Shown here one piece after another: positions 14,138-26,930 of a DNA stretch of 64,000 nt; positions within the stretch are counted from its first letter, which is position 1, and each line of letters opens with the position of its first letter. The DNA comes from Brachypodius melanocephalos (lineage: Eukaryota > Chordata > Aves > Passeriformes > Pycnonotidae). A program made the position numbers and the translations under genes. The notes beneath the pieces are model-generated. The model was not told the origin of the DNA. It was given only the letters and a program-made list of their open reading frames with translations, and made no database searches. The stretch covers positions 2,402,351 through 2,466,350 of the forward strand of contig VZSR01000680.1 in assembly GCA_013398615.1 (NCBI GenBank). The letters are read 5' to 3'.

Positions 14138-14170
14138 GCAAATATTTTGTGTTCTCTAACAAATATTTGC
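14138..14170. repeat. Perfect 10-bp inverted repeat
   Basis: GCAAATATTT at 14138-14147 is the exact reverse complement of AAATATTTGC at 14161-14170, with a 13-nt spacer. The arms are AT-rich, so a chance origin is possible. No larger element boundaries were seen. Confidence 0.75.
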
Positions 14171-15172
14171 AGAGTTGCACACAGATGAATTAGGTAATCA
14201 GGGCAACTGCTGTCAGGTAGCAACTCAAAATGAGTGCAAAACGCTATGTCTCTAATTAATCACTCTTGTATGATACTTCTTGTGTTGGAGGCTCCTGGAA
14301 TGGCCTCAGTGATCTGCCTGTCCTGTTGTCAGCGTTTCCCAGTGGCTTGGGAATTTTGGGGGTCTCCAGCTATGGCTATAGAAAGGGCAAAGCCAGACAA
14401 CCAGTGTGTGTGCACCCCGAGAGGCAGGCAGCTGGCTGGAGACCAGCTTTGGTGTATCTGCTGCTCTATATTCAGACCTTGTGGATTTTGTCTGCCAGTT
14501 TCTAGAACTAGATGTACCTCAAGACATAAACAGGAGGTTAAAAGGGAGAAAGGGAGAGAATTGTATTAAGATATGCAAAAGATAGTAACAATTTTTTTTT
14601 TAAATGGGAGAAGACATGCGAAATAATTCAGTTAAAAATTAAACAGCTAATAACACTAGTACACAGATAATCAGACCTCACAGGCTGCTCCTTAGAGAAG
14701 TTTTTGTTCTTACCTCTTTTAAACCATATATCCAGATTTTTCTTCTGGCTCTTGCTGCATTTGGAGTGAATAAAATGATACAAGAAAAGACAGTTTCTTC
14801 ACATTTTTGGTTTATTTAATGGGAAAGACATAGCTCAGGGATTATTATGAGAAAAAAAAACTGTTTGGAAAATATGTTGCATATTGCAAATGTATAGCTT
14901 GGAAAATATGGTGGATTTTCATCTAGTTCTGAACACAATTTCTATTTCTTGTAGGTTCAGCATCGAATCGTTTCCACAAGGTCATGAGGTTTTCAGAAAC
15001 AAATGGAGCATTTCAGGTTTGGTTTCACTAAAGAGAAATGGGTCTTGCTGCACAAGGATCTGTCATGTGCAATTTTGTTTACTTGGGACTGTTTGCTAAC
15101 CTCCAGCTTCAGTGAGTCATGGTATTTTTACTACCATGCTGTCCATTCCATAGGCTTTAACACACTCCTCCA

Positions 15173-15193
15173 CTTAATTATTAACAAAGTCCA
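15173..15193 (+). promoter_or_regulatory. Overlapping HNF1-like and HNF4-like sites
   Basis: CTTAATTATTAAC at 15173-15185 matches the HNF1 palindrome GTTAATNATTAAC at all but the first base. CAAAGTCCA at 15185-15193 is an exact copy of the HNF4-specific motif, sharing one base with the HNF1 site. Both factors drive liver genes, and HNF4-alpha is reported to regulate PPARA. The pair sits about 6.5 kb upstream of the CpG island. The motif matches are seen directly; enhancer function is inference. Confidence 0.4.
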
Positions 15194-18100
15194 AAGGTAT
15201 CCACCCCTCTCCCACACAGATCTTCCAGCTAAACACAGCTTTGAAACCTCTTCTTATTTAAAATTGTTCTTTACTGTTTGGATAAATACAGTGTTAGCCG
15301 TTGATGCTTTGTGTTGCTGCAATGACGTCCTTCCCCACGAAGGCTCTGCTGCTGCTTACATTCCTCACATCCAAACAAGCCAGACTTGCCCACACTCTAA
15401 CAGATATCCTCTGGCTTTACTCCTCGTGATCCAGCTGAAAATCACCTCCTTTCCCAGAGTTTCCTGTGGCCACTGAAAGAAGCCCTTCCCTCTATTTCCT
15501 TATCCCTCAGGTTCCCTGCCACTGTCACCTTTTCCATGTCCTTGGTCAGGCTGGGTTTGATGCCAGGCTTATTTCCAGGGTAGTGCAGATGGCAGGAATT
15601 CAGCCAGTGCTCCTCCCAGATGTGAGGCACATGCCATGAATTATATAATGAAATTATTTTTCTTTTTCTGCTGCTGTTTTCTATTCTTTTTCAGTGGAAT
15701 AGTTTCCCTGATCTGGTTCACAGCATAGCCCGGCAAAGGGCTGGAACTGGGAAGACTGAGGAGTAGTGCAGCATGGCATGAGGACAAATAAGGTGGTACT
15801 GGATCTTGGGATGATTTCTGATGCAACAGGATCAGAAAACTGTGACCTTTCTGCTGCTGGCCTGGGGTGAGCCTCAATTTCTAGCCAATAATGAGCTCGT
15901 TAATCTGTCTTATTATGTGCTTTCAAGTCTTGTCAGACCTCCCTCTCCTATGTTTTTTAGCATCTTGTTTACAGATTATTTTATCAAACACTGTAAACCA
16001 TTCTAAAAGTACAGTCTTGCTCTAAAAAAACCTGTCTAGGACTTAGTTATGAGCAGCTCCTGTTCACACAGTAGAGCTGGTCAGTGTGAAGACCAGTGAG
16101 AAGTACTTGAACAAGAGCATGCACAAAGTTTAAAGGAAAAACTGGTACCTACAAAGCATCAACCCCATTCTGTGTGCTTTTGTTTGGAAGTCTGACTTGT
16201 AGATGTGCAATGACTGAGCCCCAAAATGAACAAGTGTGATTGTTCATGCCAAGGCAGCTGTGGCTGAGGCTCAGTGTATCAGTTGTGAGTGCTGGAAAAG
16301 GCTGGGTGTGTATCACAGTGGGTGTTAGTCACAGCTTGGAAACAGAATAGGAAAACAATTTCAGCTGAATGGTTACTCAGCTAATTGCTTCGACTAAGTC
16401 TCACATTTACACACCCAAAGCAACCAAACTCAACAGTTTTACTTGACAGCATGGTAGAAATACTTGCCCTTCCTCTGGGGGCCATAAGTACAAGCAGTAC
16501 AAGGGAAAGAAACTGCTTGCATTAAGGATCCTGGAGAACTGCAAATCTGGGGTGGACACACAGCACCGTCACCTTCCAGCAAATTTCCCACTGTGTCCTC
16601 CAGGCTGCCAGCTCTGGAAACAGCAGCAACCTGTACTTTCCCTTTAACTGCCTCAGCTAAAACCAAACAAACCCAAATCGGCTTAGCTTTGAGCCCCCCT
16701 TCAGGAGCCACCGGACTTTGCACCACAACAAGCACACATGCACACACGATTGGCACTTCGTCTCCTCGGGTGCTCTGGCAGCAGTCCAACCTGTACAACC
16801 ACTGCTTCTCCTTGCTAAAGAGGTGTGCTTACACCTCTGCTGCATGAGGTGTACAGGGTATGGAGATGAAGAGAAGCTGCAACTTCAGTTTTAATTTCTG
16901 CACTCGGACTGAATTATTCACAAAGCAAAATTATTTAGGGCAAGCTGACACTTTCACAGCAATTCCTTCTTGGAATCTACAGAAAACACGAGTGAAGGCC
17001 CAGAAACTTCTGCAACTTATATTAAGACTACAACTAAAGCAAGACAAGGATAGATAAGCATTGATGTTGAGAGAATTGACCAGTGACAGCATAAGCTGAT
17101 CGAGGCATTCAAGGGAATAAATACACACTGCAGAGGTGGACACATTTTAAAGAAAACCAAATAGGAATTGCTAATAATTGTATTAAGAACATTCCACCGA
17201 GCATTCTGTCTTGCTTCTTTGTTGTGCTGTGTCATGCTCACATACAGGCTGTGCAGGGAAAGGGCAGGTTTCCTGCAGGATTGGGAAAGGGCAGTAGAGA
17301 GAGCGATGGAAGTTTCGGAGTTGGGAAGAGTTGGGAACTGGAAGCAGACGTCAAAGGGGGTACAGAGTTGACGTAAATAGCAAAGAGACTTGAGAGGGGA
17401 CAGTGCAAGATAGCTTTAGCTGGAGAGGGGAGAACGAGGGCCAAAAGATGTGTTGCAATAGTCATTCGTGAATAAGATTTGAATCACAGTCATGGCAGGG
17501 ACAACAGGGACAGATTTGAAGTATATCACCCAAGGAGAGAATCTCAGTGACACAGATAAAACACCAGCTGGGAATCTGAGATTGGGGAAAAGGGGGCAAC
17601 GAAGGCTTCACTGAGCCAACAAAACAAAAGTAGGAACAAGTGGGAAACCTGGATCAGAAAGAAACTTTATTTGAAACGAGAAACATTCATATGGTATTCA
17701 TTTCAAAGGACTGGAAATACAGGGATCTGTAAATTAAAATGCATTAAGCAATTAAATTAAGAGTACATTCATTTCCAGGAATAATAGGGAAAAAATCTGC
17801 CAAAAAAGGAGGAAACTTTTTCCTTCAGTCACACTATGGCAAGTACCACATTCATCAAAGGAAGGAAGGAGCAATCTACCCCAGTAAGAGAATAACAAAA
17901 CTTCTCCCCGGTTCAAGGTACCAAGGAGTGATTTGTTTTCTAAAAATTCATGTGTTTATTATATTAAGCTTAACTGATTTTAGCAGTTCTCAGAGACCAG
18001 AAACAAAACCCACAAATAAACCTGCTAAATCCTGCTGAATCTGGTAATGCAGTGTCCAGCACAAAAAGAAATGCGTAGAAAAGTAATCTTACTCTGGAGA

Positions 18101-20634
18101 AAGAAATTATTCAGATGAGAAGTAGGGCAAATTTGGGAAAGAATAGCCACAGCTGAGTTTTAAGAGTAATTGCTTATTCCCATAAGGTGTTTTCAAGTCA
18201 GTAATTCTTCCTCTGCTTCCTCCCCATCCTGCAGAAGGCTTCAGCATGGGCTCCCCCTCAGTATAGAGAGTTGGGACATCCTGCTTTACTCTAAAAAGGT
18301 GCTTGCTCACTGCTAATAGTTTTGTTTAAAGAACTTTTTTATTAAAACAAAGGAATGAAATACACTGGCTGTAATAATGATGAGGGGGTAAACCAGTTCT
18401 CAGCCTTGCTGGCAATCATGTAGTGAAAACCCATAGTGACAATGACAGCACCAGCATAAAGAGAAATAAGAGGAATTCTAAACATTTTGGCTTAAGAAGA
18501 GTTAATAAGTTTAAAGCACCATGATCTTACATGCAACTGTTCTGAAGTCTTTTTGACACAGGAAGAGATGTATGGACACCTGCAATGTTTGATCTTGATG
18601 GTCTGACGAGCAATGAATTGTTTCAGTAAGTGAAGAGTAATGAGCAAAGTAAATTTCAGACACGAAAACAAATTATCTGAATGACCAAGGCCATGCCTTA
18701 TATGGATGGAGTGGCATGGTAAGCTTCTCTAACAGAAATTAAATGTAAGTAGCAGCTTCTTTACATATTTTGTTGGAAAATACAATCTCATCTTAGATTT
18801 TATAAAAAATTGAATGTCCAAATAGTTTTGCGGAACATTAGGCTTGTGTAAACCTGTAAGTTGCATCCTGTTTCCATCCAAAACCTGTCATAGTAAAATG
18901 AGGCAGATGAGTCTCATATGACTTATCTAAATATTTTCATTTATCACCTTCAGCCTTAGAGCTCTGCTCTAATCCAGGAGAGAGACATGCATCTAAAAAC
19001 AACCAGCCCTCAAATCCAGCCTGACCTAAACCCAACAGCAAGGCAAAGCAGCACAGATATTTCTGTACCCAGGCTGCTTGCTGAGAGAGAGCTTCATAAG
19101 GGAAGCTCAGAGTGAATACATCTCACTGGTCTCCTCTGCTTCACCAGTTTTCTTGGCTGTTGTTTGGGTTTTTTAAGAGGTTTGATTTAATGAGAGAGAA
19201 GTGTGCTTTTAACAATAATTTGCATACTGTGTATATTAAATAAATCAGATTTAATCCTCCCCTGTTCATTATCACAGGACTTTTGGCTTCAACATATTTT
19301 GACCAGGCACAAAGAGGCAGGATCCAGCATGCACAAAGTTATACAGAAAAATATTTAAATTACACTCTGATAGTTTTCTAGGCTTCTGCTAGTAACCTCT
19401 GCTCATAAAACTTGTTGCTTGGTGATAGTCCAGCCTCTTCTATTCTTCTAATAAGAATGATTCAAAGATTAATTCAATGAATTTTCCATTAGTGCATGTT
19501 AGTTCTGTAAGGCTACAGTAGGTACTCAAAGAGAAACAGAACCCTATGTATGCTATTTCAGCTGATAAAGGTGCTGGCCACAATACAGGGTCTCTGCAGT
19601 TCCCACTTCAAATAAATACTCAAATGGGAAGGCTCTACAGCTCTATCGACTTTGTAGGGGAAGTATTTCACGATGACCCAGCAAAAACGAGGCCCATTGT
19701 CTGTTAAAATCTCTATCATCGAATCAGCAGGAGAAACCACAGCAAATATTTGAGTGCAGGGTCAGCCCACTTCCTGCATTCTACCCATAGCTGGAGGAGG
19801 TGGCAAGGGCGCTGCCAATTTTTCCTGGTATGGTCTGTCCTCCCAGACTTCTGAATGAGTCCGTGCTGACTTGGAGCTACTCATCTGCTCCCTCAGAATT
19901 GTTATGAGAGACTCTGTATCTGGCCTTTAAATAAATGAAAAGGCCTTTCTCTTTTGCAAGTGAAAATGTTTTGTGATAGAAATGCTGTGCGTGGCTGTGC
20001 AGATCTCCAGTAGCCAGCTGGCTGCTGGAAAGATGGAAAATCAACAACTGCACAAATCTGGCTGCTTCTTCCATGACTGTTGAGCTGTTAGGCAATTGTA
20101 ATAAGGTTATTGTGTATTAATAGAATATAACACTAATTGAAGGTTATTCCAGCTAAAAACCTAATAAATAATCGAACTTCTGATTTCTAAAAGCTTGTAC
20201 ATTTAAATAGCTAATGGATTTTTATGATATTTAGTATGCGATTAAGATTTGAACTGTGATACAAATTTGCACAGTCCAGTCAGTAATCTACACTTTAAAA
20301 GCTCTTTCAGTACAAAAGGAATTACTACAGTGTCTTGTGCAAATATTTTGAGTGTGGAATAGAGTCTCCTCCTTTACCACTTTCTGCAACACCAGTCATT
20401 TTCGTGGACAAAATGTTTCCAAGTTCTTCAGAAGGATCACTTCCAGAGCAAGGGTTAAGAGAGCTCTCCTCCATGCCTGGAGTAACGCAGCTCTCCTCGC
20501 TGCAGACGGAGGTTGCTACACATTTGGTGTAGGCTGAGGAGCCCGCAGCTCATAAACAGGAAACAACCCACAACTCATTCCGAATTCCAATAAATATTTT
20601 GTGTTTTTACAGCCTTTGGGACAGCGCTTGTGCG

Positions 20635-20677
20635 TGAGTCAGGACGAGATGAGGTGTGGATAAAAAGCTGAGTCAGC
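20635..20677 (+). promoter_or_regulatory. Pair of AP-1/MARE-type TGAGTCAG sites
   Basis: TGAGTCAG occurs at 20635-20642 and again at 20669-20676. The second copy is embedded in GCTGAGTCAGC, close to the Maf recognition element core. The start-to-start spacing is 34 bp, about three helical turns. The pair lies about 0.8 kb upstream of the CpG island. Occupancy is not known from sequence. Confidence 0.4.
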
Positions 20678-21638
20678 CCGGCACGCCTCTCACTGGCACC
20701 AGTGGCGAATCCCTCAAAGCGCGCATATTCTCCAGGCAAAAGCCTGCATCCATTCCAGCATCTTACCCTAGAAAATCGTACTGCAGCATTTGCACCGTGT
20801 CACCACACCTGTGGGGAAATATCAGGTATTAAAACTGGGAATTAACCTGCTAAATCAACTGATTCTTGTGGCACTGGGTGTTGGCCCAGCTTGGGACAGA
20901 CCTTGGAGCAGCTCTAGTAGTTGAGAAGTTGAGCTGTGACCAGAACCAGTTTGAAACAGTCTGAAAAGGCTTTTAATCAATACAAGGAGTTCAGTTAGCT
21001 TCTATTTTCCATGGTCAATACTGCTGGCCGGTCCTGAGCCATGCCTTTTCAGCCTCTGCTGTTAGTGTTGTTTCTGCACTGAGTGCTCTGCTGTCCAGGG
21101 CCATGTGCTAACCCCATATTTATGAGAAATTTATGGAATTAAGCGTGGTGCTCACTGCAGTATGGACCAAACCCCCAAAACAGTGCTCTCTTCCCTTTCT
21201 AGGCCTCATTTAACTTCCCGCTGGAAACACCTAAAGTGAGACTTGTTTTATCATCCCGGTACTGTGCCATTGACTACTCAGCTCACTAATTAAGTGGGGT
21301 TCCTGATTAAGTTTTGGGTTTGTTTGTTAGGTTGGTTGGATTTTTTTTCTTCCCCGCATGGAATGCAAACGTGAAGGTAAACACGCGTTTATATGACTTT
21401 GAGAAGTGTTTGGTAGGGCGATGGATGGGCTCAGCCACGGCCCATCCGCGCAGGCCCTCAGGGAGGCGGCGCTCACCGGGCCCGCGGCAGCCGGGCTGTG
21501 AGCTTTATGCGCCCCCGACCGAACGTCCCGGGGGCTCAGGCTCGATCCCCTCACCCCGTGTCCTGGTAAAAATGAGGGGGCACGGAGGGAGCCGGGGCCG
21601 GGGGGGTGTGAGGGGAGTGCGAGATGTGAGAGCAGTAA

Positions 21639-21738
21639 NNNNNNNNNNNNNNNNNNNNNNNNNNNNNNNNNNNNNNNNNNNNNNNNNNNNNNNNNNNNNN
21701 NNNNNNNNNNNNNNNNNNNNNNNNNNNNNNNNNNNNNN
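21639..21738. other. 100-N assembly gap
   Basis: Exactly 100 N residues, a conventional placeholder for a gap of unknown size. It lies in GC-rich minisatellite-like DNA inside the promoter island, so promoter sequence and repeat copies are missing. Any open frame read across it is an artefact. Confidence 0.98.
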
Positions 21739-21773
21739 CACTGAGGGGTGTGAGGGCACTGAGGGGTGTGAGT
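21739..21773. repeat. 18-bp GC-rich minisatellite abutting the gap
   Basis: About two copies of an 18-bp unit (ACTGAGGGGTGTGAGGGC) follow the gap directly. Related GTGTGAGGGGAGTG sequence lies just before it. The array probably spans the gap and caused the assembly break. Confidence 0.75.
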
Positions 21774-22159
21774 GGCGCGGGGCCGCCCCCGCCCCACCAA
21801 TGGCGCGCGGCCGCGGCGGGAGGTGTGTGCCGACCTCACTTCCGGGACCTGTCACCGGCCGCTCCCGCCCCGCTCCCGTTCCCGTTCCTTCCCCGCTCCT
21901 TCCCCGCTCCCGCTCCTGCCCCGCCGGCATCCGGGGACGCGGCTCGGCCCAGCCCGGCCCTGCGCAGCCCGCGACAGCGATGCACGGTACTGCCTATGGG
22001 GCGCCCCCGCGCCGTGCCCGTGTCCCGGCCGGGGCGCCGGCAGGAGGCGGGAGCGCCCGCCCGGGGTTGGGTGACGCCCCCGAGTCGCTAACGCGGCGGC
22101 GGCTTTGCTAATGACCTGTCCTTTCTTCTCCTCCCCTCCCTTGCTATTCGCTATCACTT

Positions 22160-22346
22160 ATTTCTCCGTCCCCGCGGTGTGAAGCCCTCGGCGGAGCGGC
22201 GGCCGACAGCAGGAGGAGGTAGCCGGCCCGGGGAGATGCTGTAGCGGCTCCCGCTGCTCGCTGTGCGCGGTGCCCGCCCCCGGCTGCGGAAACGGGGCCG
22301 AGGGGCTGCGGGACGGGCAGAGGCGGCCCGGAACGGGCGGGTGCAG
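22160..22346 (+). other. PPARA: Predicted PPARA non-coding first exon
   Basis: GC-rich sequence at the 3' side of the island ends in CAG followed by GTAAAG at 22347, a good splice donor. In mammals PPARA begins with untranslated exons spread over a long 5' region before the ATG exon, and this segment is in the right place for one. The left edge is not determined by the sequence and 22160 is nominal. Other untranslated exons may lie in the following intron but were not recognisable. Confidence 0.45.
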
Positions 22347-25300
22347 GTAAAGAGCCACCCGGGAAGCCGCGGGGGAGAGGGATTTCAGGGCGCTGGAGGT
22401 GGGAACAGAGGACGGGGGTAACGTCCTGTCACACGAGGGGCTGTTTGGCAACTGTCATGTCTCCTAAATGGAACATCTGGATTGCCCTTAACCCGGGATG
22501 AACTCGGGCACTAGGCAGAAAGTATGTGCTTGGAGGTTCCCTCTGTTGGCTTAGCTCAGTCAGGCAGGTTGTGCTGCTCCCGGTCGGCTGGTCAGAGTAG
22601 GGTCCTCTGTCCTGGGTGAGAGGAGCAGGTCAGTGGGAACGCCTCCGGGGCTTGCTTTTGTGGTTTGCCGAGTTATTGGTTATCCCTATGGGGCTGGATA
22701 CTTGCTTTTCAAAAAGCCTTGCAGAAGTAACAATGGGAAGGAGTGGGAAAAGGTGTTGCCTTGTATTCGTATTAAGATTGGCCCAGTCTCACTCAGTGAC
22801 GCGGGGAGCTGTTCCTAAGCTCTCTGATGGAAGTAGTATGAGCACAGGATTCGTCACACAGGATTATCTGCCATGATAATGTTTGGCACTTTTGGCATTG
22901 GGTGTCTTAGTAGTACTGCACTAATAAACGTGTTGCATAAGTTTTGTGTGAAGGAAAATCGTGGTCAAACTCCTTGTATTACAGAACACGCACAGACTTT
23001 CTCATTGGCACCTGGCACTGCTCACCTTTTAAAATGTGCTTTGCAGGCAGCAAAATGGATCAGCTGTAAAAAGCGTTTCCTTTGTAACTCCTGAATCATT
23101 GGCTTAGCACTGAGGCTGCTACCTGGTCTCGTGCTGGAACTGAGGCAGTTGTGGTTCATGTGATGTGGTCACACGTCTGCTAAACCTAAACCAGTATCAT
23201 AACCTCTCTTGGCTGGCATGAGCTGCCCAGCGGCCACCGGCTCCTGGTGACTTTGAGTGGCAACTTTGGGAATTCCAAGCAATACAATGTAGCATGTTGG
23301 AAGGATGAGAGTGTGCAGACCTTATCAGAGGTTTGTGGGACTCCACAGACAGCATACTCGCTGTCTTTTCCCACGTTTGGAAGGAACTCTTAGCATGGTC
23401 CAGAAAAACGTTCTTATCAAGCTGTTGCTGCCTTATATTGACTGTCATCCTCTACAGTCAGGTGCATAGGGAGTTTTGGCTACCTACTGAAAACACCTTG
23501 TGGGTTTGTCACTTGCTCTTCAGTAGTTCTTTAGTGTTCTCAGTTTCTGTTAATACTGCAGTCTTCATTAAGGGTTTTGTGAATTTTAAACCATGGAGAG
23601 AGGGTTATACTTCAGTTGTGATTTTGTGTTGTTATTCTTTCAATATTTCATGTGTGGAGTGTTATAAAAACATATGGGACAATAATGTCCTACAGGAGAG
23701 TAGGATATATGGCCTAAGATACTCATTTTGTTATCAAAAATGGATTGTAATGCTCACTGTTGTCCCAAAGTGGGCAAGGAAACATAACTATTCTTATTAT
23801 TTTTTCAGAAGCAGCTTGTACTTCAAAATTGCAAACACCTCTATTCTTGTCTTGTCTGTAGCTTTCCTGATGAAATTTGGGTTCTGAGCTCTCCTTCTAT
23901 TGCACATGTCCTATTTTTGCTAGGGGGGAAAAAAGAGAACACCATACTTGTCTTGGAAAAGAAATGAAGTTGAATTCATATCTATTAAATGTACAAGCAC
24001 ATGTTCTTACATCATTTTGGAATTTATACTCTTTTTTTAATCCACTTTTTCAAAATCTCTCTGAATCTTTAATTTGTTTGGTTTTTTTAGCTATTTTTTA
24101 AATATAGGTCTTATAAAGTATATAAAAACAAAATCTCTATCTTTGGGATGTAAATCCTCAAAATAAAAATTGCAAAGACATCTCATGGGGCTGTGTGTGC
24201 ACCTTGGAAACCATAACTACTCTAAATGTGTCCACAGAAAGACTTGGACATTTGTGAGAATGCTCTTTAGGAGTAAAAGTATTTTACTCTATAACAGATA
24301 ATTAAAATAGCACAGCGCTGTCACTATAGTGTTCTCAGTTGAGTAGTTTTGAATTATTTTAGTATGAAGTAAAAAAGATCTGAATTATGTTGGGATATAA
24401 CAGTTATATTCCCTAGTTAGCTAGATGTCAGTGTGGTCCTGCTGTAAAACTAGGGACACATTTAAAAATTCAGTCATTTAAAAAAATACTTTTAGCCTAA
24501 GTGAAATTAAACTTTTTTTTTTTTTGAAGAAGCATAAAGAAATATTTTTCTTAACTTATATTATATCATAGCTATGTAAAATCAGTATAATAAACCATGG
24601 AAAATCTTGTTGACTCTTTATTTTATTTTTTTAAGAATGTCAGCAGCTTTTTATTGATGAAGAACTGCTTGTTATCACCAATCTGCTCATGAAATGGAAG
24701 GGGAAGAGATTCTGGAAAACAACTTCTGTTTCAGCCTTGCAAGATGCTGCATGAAGGGGTGAGTACATACATGGAATGGGCATAGAATCTCTGTAAAGAG
24801 TGATTAATGTACAGTCAAATGACAGGGAGAGAAATCTGAGCATGTAGTGCCAATCAATAATTGATAAACAGAAAATAGTCTCACAGTCAGGAGAACAAAG
24901 TAAAACTTCCTTATGTTCTGGTATCTGCTGCTGTCTTAGGTGCTAGTCAGTAGAATTCTAAATTCTTAATATTTTAGAAGTAGAGTGCTCAGCATTTCAA
25001 AGGACCAGGTCTGTTAAATTAAATATTGAGTGACTCTTTATGAAGTAGAAGGCTGAGTCTTTCACTGAAGTAAAAAATCTGGTAAGATCAGGCTTTAAAT
25101 CATCACTATCCTCAAAATAAAACTAAAATCTCTCAAAGAGTGTGATACTTGCCATGTTTTAAAGATACTCAAGTGATATGAGGAAACTGTTGTGGGCCCA
25201 GATTGCATGTGGCATTGAGATGTTGCCAAATCTGACTCCACTTCCTCATACCACTTCTCATAGTTTCTGCTTATGAAGCAATATTTATTTATAAGTGCAT

Positions 25301-26256
25301 TGCATGTGTCTTTAAATATCTAAGAAGTGTAATTTCTGTGTCCAGTGAAGGACTCCTCATGCACAGATTAAATATAAATTACAAACCATAACTCATTGGC
25401 ACTTTAATCCTGACTGAGGCTTGAGTTGTTACATGACTGGTTTGTGTGGGTCTTTGCTAAGTCTTGAAATGTGTATGGTGTTAAAATTTTTTATACTTTG
25501 GAAAGATGCAAACGACCAAGGAGGCATAGTTTGTTCTGTGATGCTGTATTCATCTAGATTTATTGTTTTAAGTTCAAGTTGTCTCATGCCTGTGGAAGCA
25601 CTGAGAGTAGGAGAGATTGGCAAGCATTTGGCAAATTACTTAGCCCTTTCTAAAAATGCTGATACACTATCATGGTTTTTAAAAGATATCTAAGCCGAGA
25701 AATTATTCACTAAATCTTTCCAAATAGTAAAAGAAATTTGTCCCAAAATGTGTCTGCCTTGAGGAACTCAGAGCAGTGAGCTGAAGTTGTACTGAGGTTT
25801 TACAGTTCTTTGGTATTTGTTTCCAGGAAGATGAAATACATGTGGGAGCGAGTTAGTCCAATATTTTCATATTTCATATTTTTGTATCTCATTAGTTGGT
25901 TTTCATTTTGTTGAGAAGTATGTAGAAGGAAACCAGAGCTGCTGTTTGGTGTGCTGGTTGAGCAAATCCTTACTTTTTTGTGAGTGTATAACATCCTGGA
26001 GCTGAGAGAACTTATCGTGGTGAATGGTTTAGGGTTTGATGTATTTTAAATGGAAAAGTAATGCCACAAGAACTTAATGTTATTTGCATTTAACAACAGC
26101 AAAAAAAATTCATAAAAACGGATCATTTGAAACTATTCTACAGACTGTGATTAAGGTTTGGAGGCAGGTCTTACTGTTTTGTTGTGCATATCTGTGCATC
26201 CAGCACTGTTATGCTGAGTAAGTTCTATTACCTGAATATAGGCTTGCATTGCCATT

Positions 26257-26278
26257 CTTTGTTTTGTTTTGTTTTGTT
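26257..26278. repeat. (TTTTG)n microsatellite
   Basis: Four tandem TTTTG/GTTTT units in the 5' intron. It is simple-sequence DNA. Confidence 0.9.
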
Positions 26279-26900
26279 ACACAAATAAGTGCTCCGTGCC
26301 TGTTTTCCTCTAAAATTTATTTATGGGAAATGATTGATAGAACAAATCACAGAACAAACCACTGAACCTGAATGTTCAGAAGGTAAGAACAACTCATGTC
26401 TTACTTGCAAAACCTTATTTGAAAGTGAAGACTTGAATTACCGATGATGTATGCTAACCTGCTGTTAGTGTCACTGCTTCAGGAAGAATGGCACAAAGTA
26501 CCTGACACTGGAGTCATGGGGCAGGCTCCCACTATACAAAACCACACAAAACCAAACCAAACTCTCTGGCATCTTTGTTCAACATGTATGGAAAATATTC
26601 CCTAGAGTAGGATTATACTGTGAAACCAATTGGATCTGTGGGGGAGGAGGAGGGAGAAGGTGGGTGTTTTGTCAGGAGACTCTTTGTGGGTGTTGTGCTT
26701 TGGAGACTCTTGTTTATTAGTGCCTGGTGGCATTCTGTCCAACAGGGTGGAGGAATGCTCCAGTACAGCTGTCAATTAATTCACACACTCTGAAGTTAAA
26801 ATACAATTAATTACAGCCCACGGGTCATAGTGAGTATTCTCACTCATTGTGAGTATTCTTGGCTTGTTGGCAGTTTTTAGTGGAAGATTACAAAATAGCT

Positions 26901-26930
26901 ATGTATGTGTGTGTGTGTATATATATATAA
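26901..26930. repeat. Compound (TG)n(TA)n microsatellite
   Basis: A TG run passes directly into a TA run within the 5' intron, a common compound microsatellite form. Confidence 0.9.

Larger units (their letters stand above)
11590..21300. other. Upstream gene-less flank, second part
   Basis: AT-rich non-coding DNA leading up to the PPARA CpG island. Poly(A) runs lie at 13542-13561 and 13606-13618. There is one short inverted repeat near 14.15 kb, one overlapping HNF1/HNF4-like pair near 15.18 kb, and two AP-1/MARE-like sites near 20.65 kb. The short open frames show no family resemblance. A search by eye for the let-7 seed block (TGAGGTAGTAGGTTG and its complement), which in mammals lies upstream of PPARA, found nothing in this window. 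Confidence 0.5.
21420..22350 (+). promoter_or_regulatory. PPARA: CpG island, likely PPARA promoter
   Basis: A sharp rise in GC and CpG content stands out against the AT-rich flanks. Within it are a CCAAT box at 21797-21801 beside GC boxes, an ETS-type ACTTCCGG at about 21838-21845, an NRF1-like TGCGCAG core near 21961, and many CCGCCCC/CCCCGCC motifs. No TATA box is evident, which fits a dispersed CpG-island promoter. It is the only strong island upstream of the PPARA coding exons, lies about 16 kb from the start codon, and is followed by a consensus donor at 22347. Transcription could be bidirectional. Part of the island is lost in an assembly gap. Confidence 0.7.

Noticed and set aside
1..22000. 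let-7a/let-7b microRNA cluster expected upstream of PPARA from mammalian synteny
   Set aside because: Reading both strands for the conserved 5' seed block (TGAGGTAGTAGG or its complement) gave only partial matches such as TGAGGTAGGAATG at about 39.8 kb, which is not let-7. The cluster must lie outside the window.
21314..22111. 265-codon frame and several overlapping frames across the CpG island
   Set aside because: The long frame reads through 100 N residues, and the others are open only because of high GC. No protein family resemblance.
23333..23887. 184-codon open frame on + in the 5' intron, with hydrophobic stretches
   Set aside because: In 64 kb over six frames, an open run of this length is expected about once by chance. 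It is AT-rich, has no family resemblance, and lies inside the PPARA 5' intron.
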